From DASXUG01 sp036504995 (GTDB lineage Bacteria > Pseudomonadota > Gammaproteobacteria > Burkholderiales > Methylophilaceae), in assembly GCA_036504995.1 (NCBI GenBank), contig DASXUG010000008.1, positions 372,001 through 436,000 on the forward strand: a stretch of 64,000 bases of DNA. The letters are read 5' to 3'. A program made the translations under genes and the position numbers. Each line of letters starts with the position of its first letter. Position 1 is the stretch's first letter. Of this stretch, positions 35,947 through 44,101 are shown piece after piece. The notes under the pieces were generated by a model. The model was not told where the DNA came from and did no database searches. It saw only the letters and a program-made list of their open reading frames with translations.

Positions 35947-35962
35947 TACTCCTTATGAAGTA
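35947..35962 (-). promoter_or_regulatory. NarL-type 7-2-7 site upstream of folE2
   Basis: On the plus strand TACTCCT-TA-TGAAGTA. The heptamers match the NarL consensus at 7 of 7 and 6 of 7 positions. It is 78 nt upstream of the folE2 start and downstream of the terminator of the regulator operon. Confidence 0.65.
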
Positions 35963-35996
35963 GATTTCAAAAATTAGCAGAAGACCTATAGCCCAT

Positions 35997-36019
35997 AAAA
36001 AAAGCCACCAAAAGGTGGC
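35997..36019 (-). terminator. Terminator of the two-component operon
   Basis: Read leftwards, a 6-bp stem GCCACC/GGTGGC with an AAAA loop (TTTT on this strand) is followed by seven Ts. It lies 24 nt after the response regulator stop and so isolates folE2 from the regulator operon. Confidence 0.85.
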
Positions 36020-36042
36020 ATTAGTTTAAAAAAATCAATGAG

Positions 36043-36681
36043 TTACTTATTAGTGTGTGCCCAAACAGCAGCTTCCAACCGACTGGTAAGGTTTAATTTA
36101 CACAGCAGATGCTTGATATGTACTTTAACCGTAGTCACACTAATGCCTAGGTCTCGCGCAATGGTCTTATTATTCAACCCATTGGCAAGGCATTGCAAAA
36201 TCTCATGCTCGCGCTCAGTCAGTGAGGCATCATGATCTTTTCTCATCAGCTTGGGATCAATAAGCGCCTGCTTAAGTATCTCAGTCAGACTATCTTGAAC
36301 CACCGTCATCCCACTCGCTATTTTTTTCAGATTAGCGCATAAGTCCTCTGGCTCCATATCCTTTAGCAGATAGCCATCAGCCCCAGAGCGTAATGCTTCC
36401 AACAAATCATCCTCAGCGTCGGATACAGTAAGTACCACATATTTCGCACTTAAATCTGTCATCTTGAATTGGCGCAAGGTTTCTAAGCCATTCATGCCCT
36501 TCATGTTAAGATCAATCAGTACTAAATCTGGCCTTAAAGGTATCGCAATATCCAGCCCCTCTTGACCAGACGAAGCCTCGCCGATCACCTTAAACTCAAG
36601 ATCCGCATTGATAATCTGGCCTACACCTTTGCGAAACAACGCATGATCGTCGATTAGAAAGATTTTATATATTCCATCCAT
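36043..36681 (-). CDS. NarL/FixJ-family response regulator of the methylated-amine cluster
   Basis: A 212-residue transcription factor with a receiver domain (phospho-acceptor Asp in VLIDLNMKGMNG, near residue 58) and a LuxR-type HTH (about 148-205). The recognition helix reads TTVKVHIKHLLCK, very close to NarL of Escherichia coli (TVKVHVKHMLKK). The Lys, Val and Lys that contact the heptamer in NarL are kept, so a TACYYMT-like target is expected; five such sites lie in this cluster. It follows the kinase gene after 17 nt with a ribosome site (GAGGAT). It is phosphorylated presumably by the adjacent kinase. Confidence 0.92.
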   Translation of the reverse strand: MDGIYKIFLIDDHALFRKGVGQIINADLEFKVIGEASSGQEGLDIAIPLRPDLVLIDLNMKGMNGLETLRQFKMTDLSAKYVVLTVSDAEDDLLEALRSGADGYLLKDMEPEDLCANLKKIASGMTVVQDSLTEILKQALIDPKLMRKDHDASLTEREHEILQCLANGLNNKTIARDLGISVTTVKVHIKHLLCKLNLTSRLEAAVWAHTNK

Positions 36682-36698
36682 TATTTTATCCTCATCTT

Positions 36699-38540
36699 TT
36701 ATTGTGGAAGTTTAGGTGTAAATACCAGCCGTACCCTAGTTCCGCCTTGCCGGCGACGCATAACAACCACATCTCCTCCAAGGCTATAAGCACGCTCTCT
36801 CATGATGCTTTGCCCGTAATGGTCAGACTCTACTTTCGGCGTATATCCGACCCCATCATCATCCACGGTGATCATCATCGTGCCGCTTGATGTAAGAACG
36901 AGTGCGACCTCTACTGAATTTGCACTTGCATGGCGTACAACATTTGAAAGTGCCTCTCGTATTACATGTAAAATATGAAACTCTTCATTGACTGTCAAAC
37001 GACAGTTCACCAAGCGGTTATCCAAGCTGATTGAAAGATTAGAGCGCTGACTAAACTCATCAATCGCTGACTGAATTGCGGCGCTAAGACCGCGAATATC
37101 CATATGCACTCTGAAGGTTGCCAACAGCTCACGTAATTCTCGATACGCATTATCCAAGCCCGCTCTGAGCTCGTTCACGATCAACTGTAACTCATTGCCA
37201 CCAAGGGTATTCGAGGATGCAGTCTGAAGTCTTGATATCTGTATTTTCATAAAAGACAACGACTGCGCCAAGGAGTCATGCAACTCACGTGCAATTGCCG
37301 CACGCTCTTCCAGCAAGGCTAGGCGGCGACTTTCTTGTTCACGTCCTTGAAATCCCATCACCATAGAGAATAACGCTGCGGTTAACTCGACTAGTTGTAT
37401 TTCAGCATCATCAAAGACATGCTCAAAATCAGCTTCAACCTTCAATATACCCAATGCACCTGTCGGGCTTGTGAACCCGACGGCCAAACACTGAGATTGT
37501 ATCAAGCCCTCACCAACACTCACAAACCTCACCCAATTTGCCATGTTCAGCTCATCCAATAACTCCTCACTTAACTTTGCTGGCTTGTGATGTGAGAATA
37601 GTACCCGCTCAACGGGTGTAGCCAAGTCACTTTCGGTGAACATAAGCGCCACATTATTGATATTTAATGCTTTTTCCAGCAAAAACAATCCTTTTCGCAG
37701 CGTAGACTCAGTCATGGCTGTGTCGTTAACCGACTCAACAAATTGATACAAAAAATCCTGAGAGCGAATCATTCTACGTAATCGTTCACTGCTAGTCTGA
37801 TGAAACCACTCATTCTCAGCTCTAAACCCCTCCAAGCGCGCAGAAGTTTCATAGACTAATCGCTCAATACTGGAAAACTCATCAGGCCCTACAAAGTTGT
37901 GCTCACTTAAAAAATCCGTTGGCACAAAACTAGTCAAAGTATCTATTCTATCGACCAGAAGTCGCCTTGCACCTACCGCTATCGTGACTAAGGCACTTAC
38001 AACCAAAAACATGCTGACTAACTGTAACAAAGAAATAACCGACTGCTTTACTTCAGCATCTTTCTCAAGAAAAACGGCAAGCTTTTCATTTGCATCAATC
38101 AACGCCTGCACTAATGCAATTTGCTCATCCATCGTTCCAGACTTTTGCCTGACATCATCTAAATCTGCATGAATTCGACGGATAGTAAACATCGTTTTCT
38201 GTAGCTCCTCGCTGCCCTGGCTATCTATCCATGAAATTGCAGTTCCCATCTTATCCACATCAGGCTTTTGAAGGTCAGCTATAGCCTGCTCAAAGGTAAC
38301 AGGCGACCGAGCAGAGACGATGTCTAATTGATGTTTTAAGAACTGCGTTTGTTGATTAACGAACTTGATGGCCTTATAACTACTCGGAATATAATCCAAC
38401 AAAAATAAAGACCCAGCCTGCATCAATACCACAGTAAATGTAATACAAAAGAGTAATATTAAAAGTCTGAAATACAAGGTATGCTGAAACAAACGCTTGA
38501 TACTTTTGACTAGCCGAATAAATTTAGCGCGAATGAACAA
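36699..38540 (-). CDS. NarX/NarQ-type sensor histidine kinase without a recognisable nitrate P-box
   Basis: A membrane kinase of 613 residues. Order: TM helix (about 20-45), periplasmic helical domain (about 50-165), second TM (about 168-190), HAMP-like linker, GAF-like domain (about 260-400), HisKA_3 with the phospho-acceptor His in AIARELHDSLAQSLSFM, and HATPase_c (DDDGVGY; GGTRVRL). NarX and NarQ carry a conserved P-box near the first helix for nitrate; I find no equivalent, so the ligand is probably different. The start is a TTG with GGAG six bases before it; no ATG is available. It forms an operon with the regulator. Confidence 0.88.
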   Translation of the reverse strand: MFIRAKFIRLVKSIKRLFQHTLYFRLLILLFCITFTVVLMQAGSLFLLDYIPSSYKAIKFVNQQTQFLKHQLDIVSARSPVTFEQAIADLQKPDVDKMGTAISWIDSQGSEELQKTMFTIRRIHADLDDVRQKSGTMDEQIALVQALIDANEKLAVFLEKDAEVKQSVISLLQLVSMFLVVSALVTIAVGARRLLVDRIDTLTSFVPTDFLSEHNFVGPDEFSSIERLVYETSARLEGFRAENEWFHQTSSERLRRMIRSQDFLYQFVESVNDTAMTESTLRKGLFLLEKALNINNVALMFTESDLATPVERVLFSHHKPAKLSEELLDELNMANWVRFVSVGEGLIQSQCLAVGFTSPTGALGILKVEADFEHVFDDAEIQLVELTAALFSMVMGFQGREQESRRLALLEERAAIARELHDSLAQSLSFMKIQISRLQTASSNTLGGNELQLIVNELRAGLDNAYRELRELLATFRVHMDIRGLSAAIQSAIDEFSQRSNLSISLDNRLVNCRLTVNEEFHILHVIREALSNVVRHASANSVEVALVLTSSGTMMITVDDDGVGYTPKVESDHYGQSIMRERAYSLGGDVVVMRRRQGGTRVRLVFTPKLPQ

Positions 38541-38584
38541 GCAACACTCCGAACTACGATTTTAGCGTTGGAAAGGACACCAAC

Positions 38585-39964
38585 ATGAGCTTATATGTTT
38601 TTAGCACTGTCATACTCAGCGGCATTTTTCTAATCGTATTTAACACCTGGTGGGTTGAAGGTGAGTCGTTCAAAATCCATCTATCTGTACTAATGATTGG
38701 TGCATGCACTGTACTTTCCTCACTGTTGCTTGTTGCCATCTACCCTATCCTCAAAAAACGTACTTATAACAATCACAATGAACTTAATTTAGACAAAAGC
38801 AACTGGGCTGATGATGTTTCTGGCAACCTTTCTACACCAGCAGCGGTCATTGACGGCTATAACGTTCATTTTGCCAACAAGGCATTTCTGACAGAGATTG
38901 GGATGCTAGGTCTAAGCGACCAAATTCTCGGCATGCCGCTTACCAATATCATTCACCCCGAAGACCACCAGCGCCTTGCTAAGCTCTTTGCAAAAGCCTC
39001 CACTAACCAAGAGAAAAAAGACACTATGCGACTACGCATTCTTTGTCTTGATGGGAGCACCTTACCTGCCCACCTCTCACTCTCTCCACTACAGGAGGAA
39101 GCCAATCCATATCTGTATTTACTACAATTTTCCTCTACGGGCTCACTCAAAACCACAGAGCCAAATCAATCCGACCAAACAACGCATCATCAATTGATTA
39201 ATCAAATTGAGCAAATTGTATTTTATCTAAAGGTTAATCAGGAAATTATGTTCCTGAATGATTCATGGGAAACCCTGCTTGAGTATAAGGTACAAGACAG
39301 CTTAAACAAACCTCTACTCTCTTTTATTCACCCAGAGGACAAACCACTCGCCGAGGCCAGAATCAACTCACTTATTCTGGGCAAGCGATCTAAAACACAG
39401 GTTGAGTTAAGGCTCATTGGCAGAAATGGTAACTCACATTGGGTAGAGCTGCGTGCTAAAAACACTACGATTTACAAAGGCGAACGCTCAAGTGTTATTG
39501 GCACTTTCACCGATATTAGTCAAACCAAAATCACCGAAACTAGCTTACGTACCAATCGCCACTTACTCAGCACTTTAATTAACAATGTCCCAAGCATGAT
39601 TTATCGTTGCAAAAATGACAAAAACTGGAGCTTCGAGTTTGTAAGTGATGGTTCTGTGGAGGTCACTGGCTATGAGCCTTATGAGATGATTAACAACCCG
39701 AGCTTTTCTTACATGCAAATCATACATACTGAAGACCGCAGCATCGCCTGGGACTCTGTTCAAAACAAAGTTAACAATCAAGAAAAGTTTCAGATTATTT
39801 ATCGTATAACCACGCGCTCAGGCTCAACAAAATGGGTACTTGAGCAAGGAAAGGGTGTGTTCTCAACGGCGGGTGAATTGCTCGCTCTTGAGGGGTTTAT
39901 CACAGACATCACCAATCCAGATCAATCCGACCCATCCCTGCATTTTCAAAATTTACTTAACTAA
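38585..39964 (+). CDS. Membrane protein with three PAS domains and no output domain
   Basis: A 459-residue protein with two N-terminal TM helices (about 3-22 and 33-54) and three PAS domains (about 75-185, 205-320 and 330-450), seen from the repeated patterns FIHPEDKPLAEARINSL, HWVELRAKN and GTFTDIS. It stops right after the third PAS (ITDITNPDQ), where GGDEF, kinase or methyl-accepting domains usually follow, so no output is encoded. A ribosome site GGAAAGGA precedes the ATG. It is divergent from the kinase gene with 44 nt between starts. It may act as a partner sensor for the kinase, or be a truncated diguanylate cyclase. Confidence 0.85.
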   Translation: MSLYVFSTVILSGIFLIVFNTWWVEGESFKIHLSVLMIGACTVLSSLLLVAIYPILKKRTYNNHNELNLDKSNWADDVSGNLSTPAAVIDGYNVHFANKAFLTEIGMLGLSDQILGMPLTNIIHPEDHQRLAKLFAKASTNQEKKDTMRLRILCLDGSTLPAHLSLSPLQEEANPYLYLLQFSSTGSLKTTEPNQSDQTTHHQLINQIEQIVFYLKVNQEIMFLNDSWETLLEYKVQDSLNKPLLSFIHPEDKPLAEARINSLILGKRSKTQVELRLIGRNGNSHWVELRAKNTTIYKGERSSVIGTFTDISQTKITETSLRTNRHLLSTLINNVPSMIYRCKNDKNWSFEFVSDGSVEVTGYEPYEMINNPSFSYMQIIHTEDRSIAWDSVQNKVNNQEKFQIIYRITTRSGSTKWVLEQGKGVFSTAGELLALEGFITDITNPDQSDPSLHFQNLLN

Positions 39965-40058
39965 CCTAAGTGAAGGCCAGCTAACCATTGTCTAGCAATG
40001 ACACCGACGCCTAGATAAAAACTAAACCGTAAGTGTCAACTACTCACAAAGTTCAAAA

Positions 40059-41099
40059 CTATTCTGGATGTGTGCCCAAATCGACAGGGCTACCATCATC
40101 GAAACGTGATAACCACTTTATTGTAGTCTCTCGAAATTTAGTGAGGCCCTTGTATTCCACCAGATCCGCATGTAAAGAGTTTAATATACGGTGGAAACGC
40201 ACTGCCCAACGTCGATAAGTAGACAGCTCCTCCATACTGATTAGATAGCAGCGAATACTAAACAGAATGCCGTTGCTACGAGGCAATCTAAATAAGCCTT
40301 GAAGCTCTACTCGCAGATGCACGAGATCGCCAACATTCTCTTCAGTGACTTTGTTGCGATCACTGCCCCATAGCGGATAGTTTTCTGGTGAGGTGTCGAG
40401 TCTGGGGTTAATGGTCATCGTCCAGTTCAAACGTCTGACAGGACTACCCAATTGCAAATTCATAAGATATTTCAATGCACGATCCATGACCCCGAGTTTG
40501 GTCACTTGTGGCACTGGGCCATGCCATTCATGCCAAGCCATTCCTGCATTAAAAGCTAGCGACCAGTCGGCCTGGCTAGTGATAAATCCAGCATCTGCAT
40601 ACAAGGTACCGTTACGCTGATCGAGCAGCACAAAGTCACCCTGCACTTGACGCGCCATATATTCAAATGGCTCCATATCCAGTGTAGTAACATCACCAAA
40701 TACAAAACTATTTTTAATGCCTAATGGTTTATTTTCCCAAGTCCAGCGCTTGCCTTCTTTTACCAGCGAGAACAACTCGGGATAATCCGCCGACAAGCTC
40801 TCCATCGTGAGCTCAAGAAAGTCCCACTGCGCATCCATCATATGCGGAAGCGCTTGATAACGACTAGGATCAAGCAAGAGCGTCTTGGCTTTGTCTTCAC
40901 ACTCAGCGACATAATGTTCATCGATATCAAAAACATGCTCAACCACTGAACCAGTGGCACCTTTGCTATGCGGTTCTATATTGACTGAATACATGTAGTT
41001 ATCTTCAGCAAATGGGAACGGAAAACGTTTGATAGCCTTAGGCGAATTACGAAATGTGTAATCATCACGAAAGGTTTCTTTTTTGAAAGCTAAGCTCAT
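40059..41099 (-). CDS. dmmC: Dimethylamine monooxygenase, heme subunit (DUF3445 family)
   Basis: This 346-residue protein is of the heme-dependent oxidative N-demethylase (DUF3445) family, which contains the catalytic component of dimethylamine monooxygenase. Recognisable stretches are KAIKRFPFPFAEDNYMYSVN near the N-terminus, MQLGSPVRRLNWTMTINPRLD and HLRVELQGLFRLPRSNGILFSIR. It would hydroxylate dimethylamine to yield methylamine and formaldehyde. It is the last gene of the operon, 11 nt after dmmB. The subunit letter follows the published operon order dmmDABC as I remember it; the function is surer than the letter. Confidence 0.88.
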   Translation of the reverse strand: MSLAFKKETFRDDYTFRNSPKAIKRFPFPFAEDNYMYSVNIEPHSKGATGSVVEHVFDIDEHYVAECEDKAKTLLLDPSRYQALPHMMDAQWDFLELTMESLSADYPELFSLVKEGKRWTWENKPLGIKNSFVFGDVTTLDMEPFEYMARQVQGDFVLLDQRNGTLYADAGFITSQADWSLAFNAGMAWHEWHGPVPQVTKLGVMDRALKYLMNLQLGSPVRRLNWTMTINPRLDTSPENYPLWGSDRNKVTEENVGDLVHLRVELQGLFRLPRSNGILFSIRCYLISMEELSTYRRWAVRFHRILNSLHADLVEYKGLTKFRETTIKWLSRFDDGSPVDLGTHPE

Positions 41100-41110
41100 A
41101 GCATTCCCTT

Positions 41111-42064
41111 TTAAAGATTAAGTTCTAGAGAGTTGCACTTCGCGCGCGATACGCAAGGCATTATTTTCTTCCCTGCAGCTTTTTCAGCATCCGTCAGGTA
41201 ATGATCCATGTGTAGTAGTGGCCCGTCCGAACTCAGCACTTCCAGCTCACAACGTCCACATGCACCACCACGACATAGATAAGGTGCATCAACCCCAGCA
41301 GCCTCAATTGCTTCCAGCATACTGATGTCAGCTGACACCTCGATCTCGATATTCGACTTCGTTAACTTCAATTTAAAAGGCTCACCAGACGTTGGTGCTG
41401 AGAACTGTTCACTATGCATATGATTTTCTGGCCAACCCAACGCGCGAGCTGTTTCTATCAGTGCGACCACCATAGCATTGGGTCCACAGACATAGACGTG
41501 AGTGCCTAAAGGCTGTTGACTCAGCAGCTTACGAAAATCAAGCACTTGGCCTTCACTTTCAACATAGCAGTGCACATTATCACCACACCTAGCTCTTAAT
41601 CGATCACTAAAAGCGCCATGCTCAGATGAGCGGAAAGCATAGTGCAACTCATAATTAGCCCCCGTTCTCTCAAGGTCTTCGATTTGTGACATAAACGGTG
41701 TAATACCAATGCCACCTGCTACCAAAAGATGTTTATGTGCACGCTTTTCTAGTGCAAATAAATTAACTGGATAGGTTATCTCCAGCTTAGAACCTACTTT
41801 GACCTGTTCGTGCATATAGACAGAGCCACCACGTGATTTTTCCTGCCGCCGTACAGAGATGTGATAAGCATCATTCATTTCTGGTGAACCCATCAATGAA
41901 TATGGATTGCGGTGAGTGCGGCCTTCAATATTCATGGCAACTACAACATGGCTCCCCCCCGAAAAGGCAGGTAAGTTACCGCCACCTTCTCTAACGAGGG
42001 TAAAATGTTTAACCAGCGGAGTAACCTCTTCAATATGAGCCACGCTGACACTAATCGTACTCAT
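41111..42064 (-). CDS. dmmB: Dimethylamine monooxygenase, ferredoxin-reductase subunit
   Basis: An electron-transfer protein of 317 residues of the phthalate dioxygenase reductase type. It has a flavin-binding barrel (HRNPYSLMGSP), an NAD(P)H domain (LLVAGGIGITPFMSQ; HVYVCGPNAM) and a C-terminal plant-type 2Fe-2S domain with YLCRGGACGRCELEV and MPCVSR. It would pass electrons from NAD(P)H to the heme subunit. Its start overlaps the stop of dmmA by 4 nt (ATGA), so they are coupled. Confidence 0.9.
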   Translation of the reverse strand: MSTISVSVAHIEEVTPLVKHFTLVREGGGNLPAFSGGSHVVVAMNIEGRTHRNPYSLMGSPEMNDAYHISVRRQEKSRGGSVYMHEQVKVGSKLEITYPVNLFALEKRAHKHLLVAGGIGITPFMSQIEDLERTGANYELHYAFRSSEHGAFSDRLRARCGDNVHCYVESEGQVLDFRKLLSQQPLGTHVYVCGPNAMVVALIETARALGWPENHMHSEQFSAPTSGEPFKLKLTKSNIEIEVSADISMLEAIEAAGVDAPYLCRGGACGRCELEVLSSDGPLLHMDHYLTDAEKAAGKKIMPCVSRAKCNSLELNL

Positions 42065-42666
42065 GGATAAATCTCCTCAATTTCGGGCACTTCTCCAGGG
42101 GATTCAGCATCAACCATTAGCCCCATATAAGCCCCTAATCGACGTGAAAAATGATCCCGAACAAATAATTTTTTGCCGCAACCAGCGCATTCCTGAATAT
42201 TAGTGTGCGCATTATGCGTAATAGCCTTACAGTGAACGCAATAAACTGATCTCGCCAATGTGCCAGTCAATTCTTTAAAAATCTCGCTATCGTCTATCCC
42301 GTACTCCGCCGCAATTTTTGCAACTGACCACATAAAATGTTCGGAGCCAGCAACATAAATACGTAATCCCATAAAAGCAGTAGTTAAGTATGTTTTCAAC
42401 GCATCAATAGCCTGCTCAGATGATGCAAAGGTCGCCAACTCATCTGGCACGACCTTGCTGAGCGCAACGCTATAGTCAGCCTGCACCTCCAAAGGTTTCA
42501 CATAGATCACCTTGGTAGGATGCTCAGGGAGCATCTGCTGAAACAACTTAATTGCTGCCAAACCGCCAGCACTTCCCTCCACCATCACTAGATGAGCCGT
42601 CGCATTTTGCTGCCACACTAATGCTGAGTACACAGGCTTACTTCTAATCCAATATCCGCGTTCCAT
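42061..42666 (-). CDS. dmmA: Dimethylamine monooxygenase, DmmA-like subunit with a cysteine-rich end
   Basis: This 201-residue protein has a degenerate nucleotide-fold-like body and a C-terminal segment with four cysteines in two C-x2-C pairs (YCVHCKAITHN; CAGCGKKLF), then RDHFSRRLGAYMGLMVDAE. This rubredoxin- or zinc-ribbon-like end is typical of DmmA family proteins in dimethylamine monooxygenase operons. The cysteines could hold iron or zinc, so it may be an electron carrier or a structural subunit. It sits 23 nt after dmmD and overlaps dmmB. Confidence 0.85.
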   Translation of the reverse strand: MERGYWIRSKPVYSALVWQQNATAHLVMVEGSAGGLAAIKLFQQMLPEHPTKVIYVKPLEVQADYSVALSKVVPDELATFASSEQAIDALKTYLTTAFMGLRIYVAGSEHFMWSVAKIAAEYGIDDSEIFKELTGTLARSVYCVHCKAITHNAHTNIQECAGCGKKLFVRDHFSRRLGAYMGLMVDAESPGEVPEIEEIYP

Positions 42667-42689
42667 TATCTGAATCCTTTTTCCATACT

Positions 42690-43799
42690 TTATCTAGGAT
42701 GGGTTCGCATACGCATTGGGTCATAAAATGGCGTAGGCGCCACATAGGCGGAACACTTGGATTGGTTGCCGACCACCTCTACCATAGTGCCAATTGCAGT
42801 GTACTCAGGCTTTAGATGTACCATAGCCAGCGAAAGCATTAGATAACGACTATAACTAGCGCTTGTCACCACGCCGATTTCTTTACCATCCTTCAGTATC
42901 TTGGCACCAGCCTCTACAGCATGCGTACTTTGGCAAATCAAACCACATTGCTTAACACGCTCCTTACCACGCGAGGCCAAGACCGCAGCCTTGCCAATGT
43001 AGTCGCCCGCTTTATCCACATCTACACCCCAGCCCATATTCACTTCCCACGGGGTGGTGTCACCTTCAGGCATTTCGAATGGAAAAAACAATAAGGCAGC
43101 CTCGATACGCGTTAACTCAAGTGAATTCCATGAAGCTGGAATAACACCAAAAGGCTTACCCACCTCCAAAATCTTATCCCACAACTCAACCGCATCTTTG
43201 GCTTTGCAATAGACCTCATAACCAAGTTCCCCTGAATACCCTCCGCGCGATACAACCACATCCTTACCAAATAAAGTAGATTTTTGATGTTTAAAATAAG
43301 GCAATGCGGTGAGATCAAAACTGACATGTGGCGTCAGAATTGCCAATGATTTGGGACCTTGTAAAGAGAGGATATGTGCGTCGAGATCGGCTTCTATTTT
43401 GACGTCTTTGCCAGCGGCTAACATTTGCAGGTTGGCTGGTGTTTTGCCGCTACCATGAGATAAGCGAAACATCTCAGCACTATCGCGAATGACCATAATG
43501 TCGTCACACAGCGCGCCAGTTTCGTCAACTTCTGCAGCCAAGACTGAAGTACCTGCTGGCAGCTTGGTAATATCCTTGGCCACCAGCATATCCAATACTT
43601 TCTCAGCATCAGGACCAGTCACATTGACAATATTTAATCCAGAAACATCATAAAGTCCTGCCTTGCTTCTTACCACGACCACCTCATCGTGCGAGTCTGT
43701 ATGATAGCTCCACGGCATAGGCATATCATTCCAAGTATCACCATCCAAATTCGAGCCAAGTGCCTTGTGACGTTCGTTAAGTATAGAGTTTCTAGCCAT
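42690..43799 (-). CDS. dmmD: GcvT-like folate-dependent protein of the dimethylamine operon
   Basis: A 369-residue aminomethyltransferase-fold protein (GCV_T N-terminal and C-terminal barrel domains: GLYDVSGLNIVNVTGPDAEKVLD, RGGYSGELGYEVYC, NSLELTRIEAALLFF). No other glycine-cleavage gene is nearby. As first gene of dmmDABC it probably moves the methyl-derived C1 unit from the monooxygenase onto tetrahydrofolate, forming methylene-THF, and limits formaldehyde release. That role is known from the family context and inferred here. A NarL-type site lies 76 nt upstream of its start. Confidence 0.88.
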   Translation of the reverse strand: MARNSILNERHKALGSNLDGDTWNDMPMPWSYHTDSHDEVVVVRSKAGLYDVSGLNIVNVTGPDAEKVLDMLVAKDITKLPAGTSVLAAEVDETGALCDDIMVIRDSAEMFRLSHGSGKTPANLQMLAAGKDVKIEADLDAHILSLQGPKSLAILTPHVSFDLTALPYFKHQKSTLFGKDVVVSRGGYSGELGYEVYCKAKDAVELWDKILEVGKPFGVIPASWNSLELTRIEAALLFFPFEMPEGDTTPWEVNMGWGVDVDKAGDYIGKAAVLASRGKERVKQCGLICQSTHAVEAGAKILKDGKEIGVVTSASYSRYLMLSLAMVHLKPEYTAIGTMVEVVGNQSKCSAYVAPTPFYDPMRMRTHPR

Positions 43800-43875
43800 T
43801 CTATTATCTGCCCCTAGTTAATCATTGGACTCAGAATAACGAATTAGAAAACTTTGCAAAATTCTCTTAAGGGCT

Positions 43876-43891
43876 TACTACCTAAGGGGTA
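43876..43891 (-). promoter_or_regulatory. NarL-type 7-2-7 site upstream of dmmD
   Basis: On the plus strand TACTACC-TA-AGGGGTA. The right heptamer is a perfect match to the NarL consensus (TACCCCT on the other strand), the left one matches 5 of 7. It is 76 nt upstream of the dmmD start, much like the cupin and folE2 sites. Confidence 0.62.
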
Positions 43892-44050
43892 TCTTGGTAG
43901 CAATAAAGCATGAAAGCGTTAGCGCTGAAATTTGCGACTAAGCTTTAACTTGATAGAAACACTAATAGCGTGAGGTTGATTTGGAAATCTTCCGATTTTG
44001 CCAAGAAAAAAAGAATAAGTTACCAATAGACCAATGTAGAAAGTGATGCC

Positions 44051-44101
44051 ATTAGTCCATTCGGACTAATACTTTTAGGCATTCTTAGCCCGAATGGACT
44101 A
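44051..44101. repeat. Palindrome and long inverted repeat before the PEP-CTERM gene
   Basis: ATTAGTCC-ATTC-GGACTAAT (44051-44070) is a perfect 8-bp inverted repeat. In addition its part TAGTCCATTCGG (44053-44064) recurs inverted at 44090-44101 across a 25-nt gap. Two alternative hairpins are thus possible. The following sequence is only moderately T-rich, so both a regulator site and a terminator-like structure are possible. Confidence 0.6.

Noticed and set aside
36043..38540. Nitrate regulation by NarXL
   Set aside because: The kinase has no visible P-box and no nitrate or nitrite reductase gene is near, while five target-like sites sit at amine genes.
42690..43799. Annotation of dmmD as gcvT of the glycine cleavage system
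   Set aside because: No gcvH or gcvP nearby, and it leads the dmmABC operon in the order known for dimethylamine monooxygenase.
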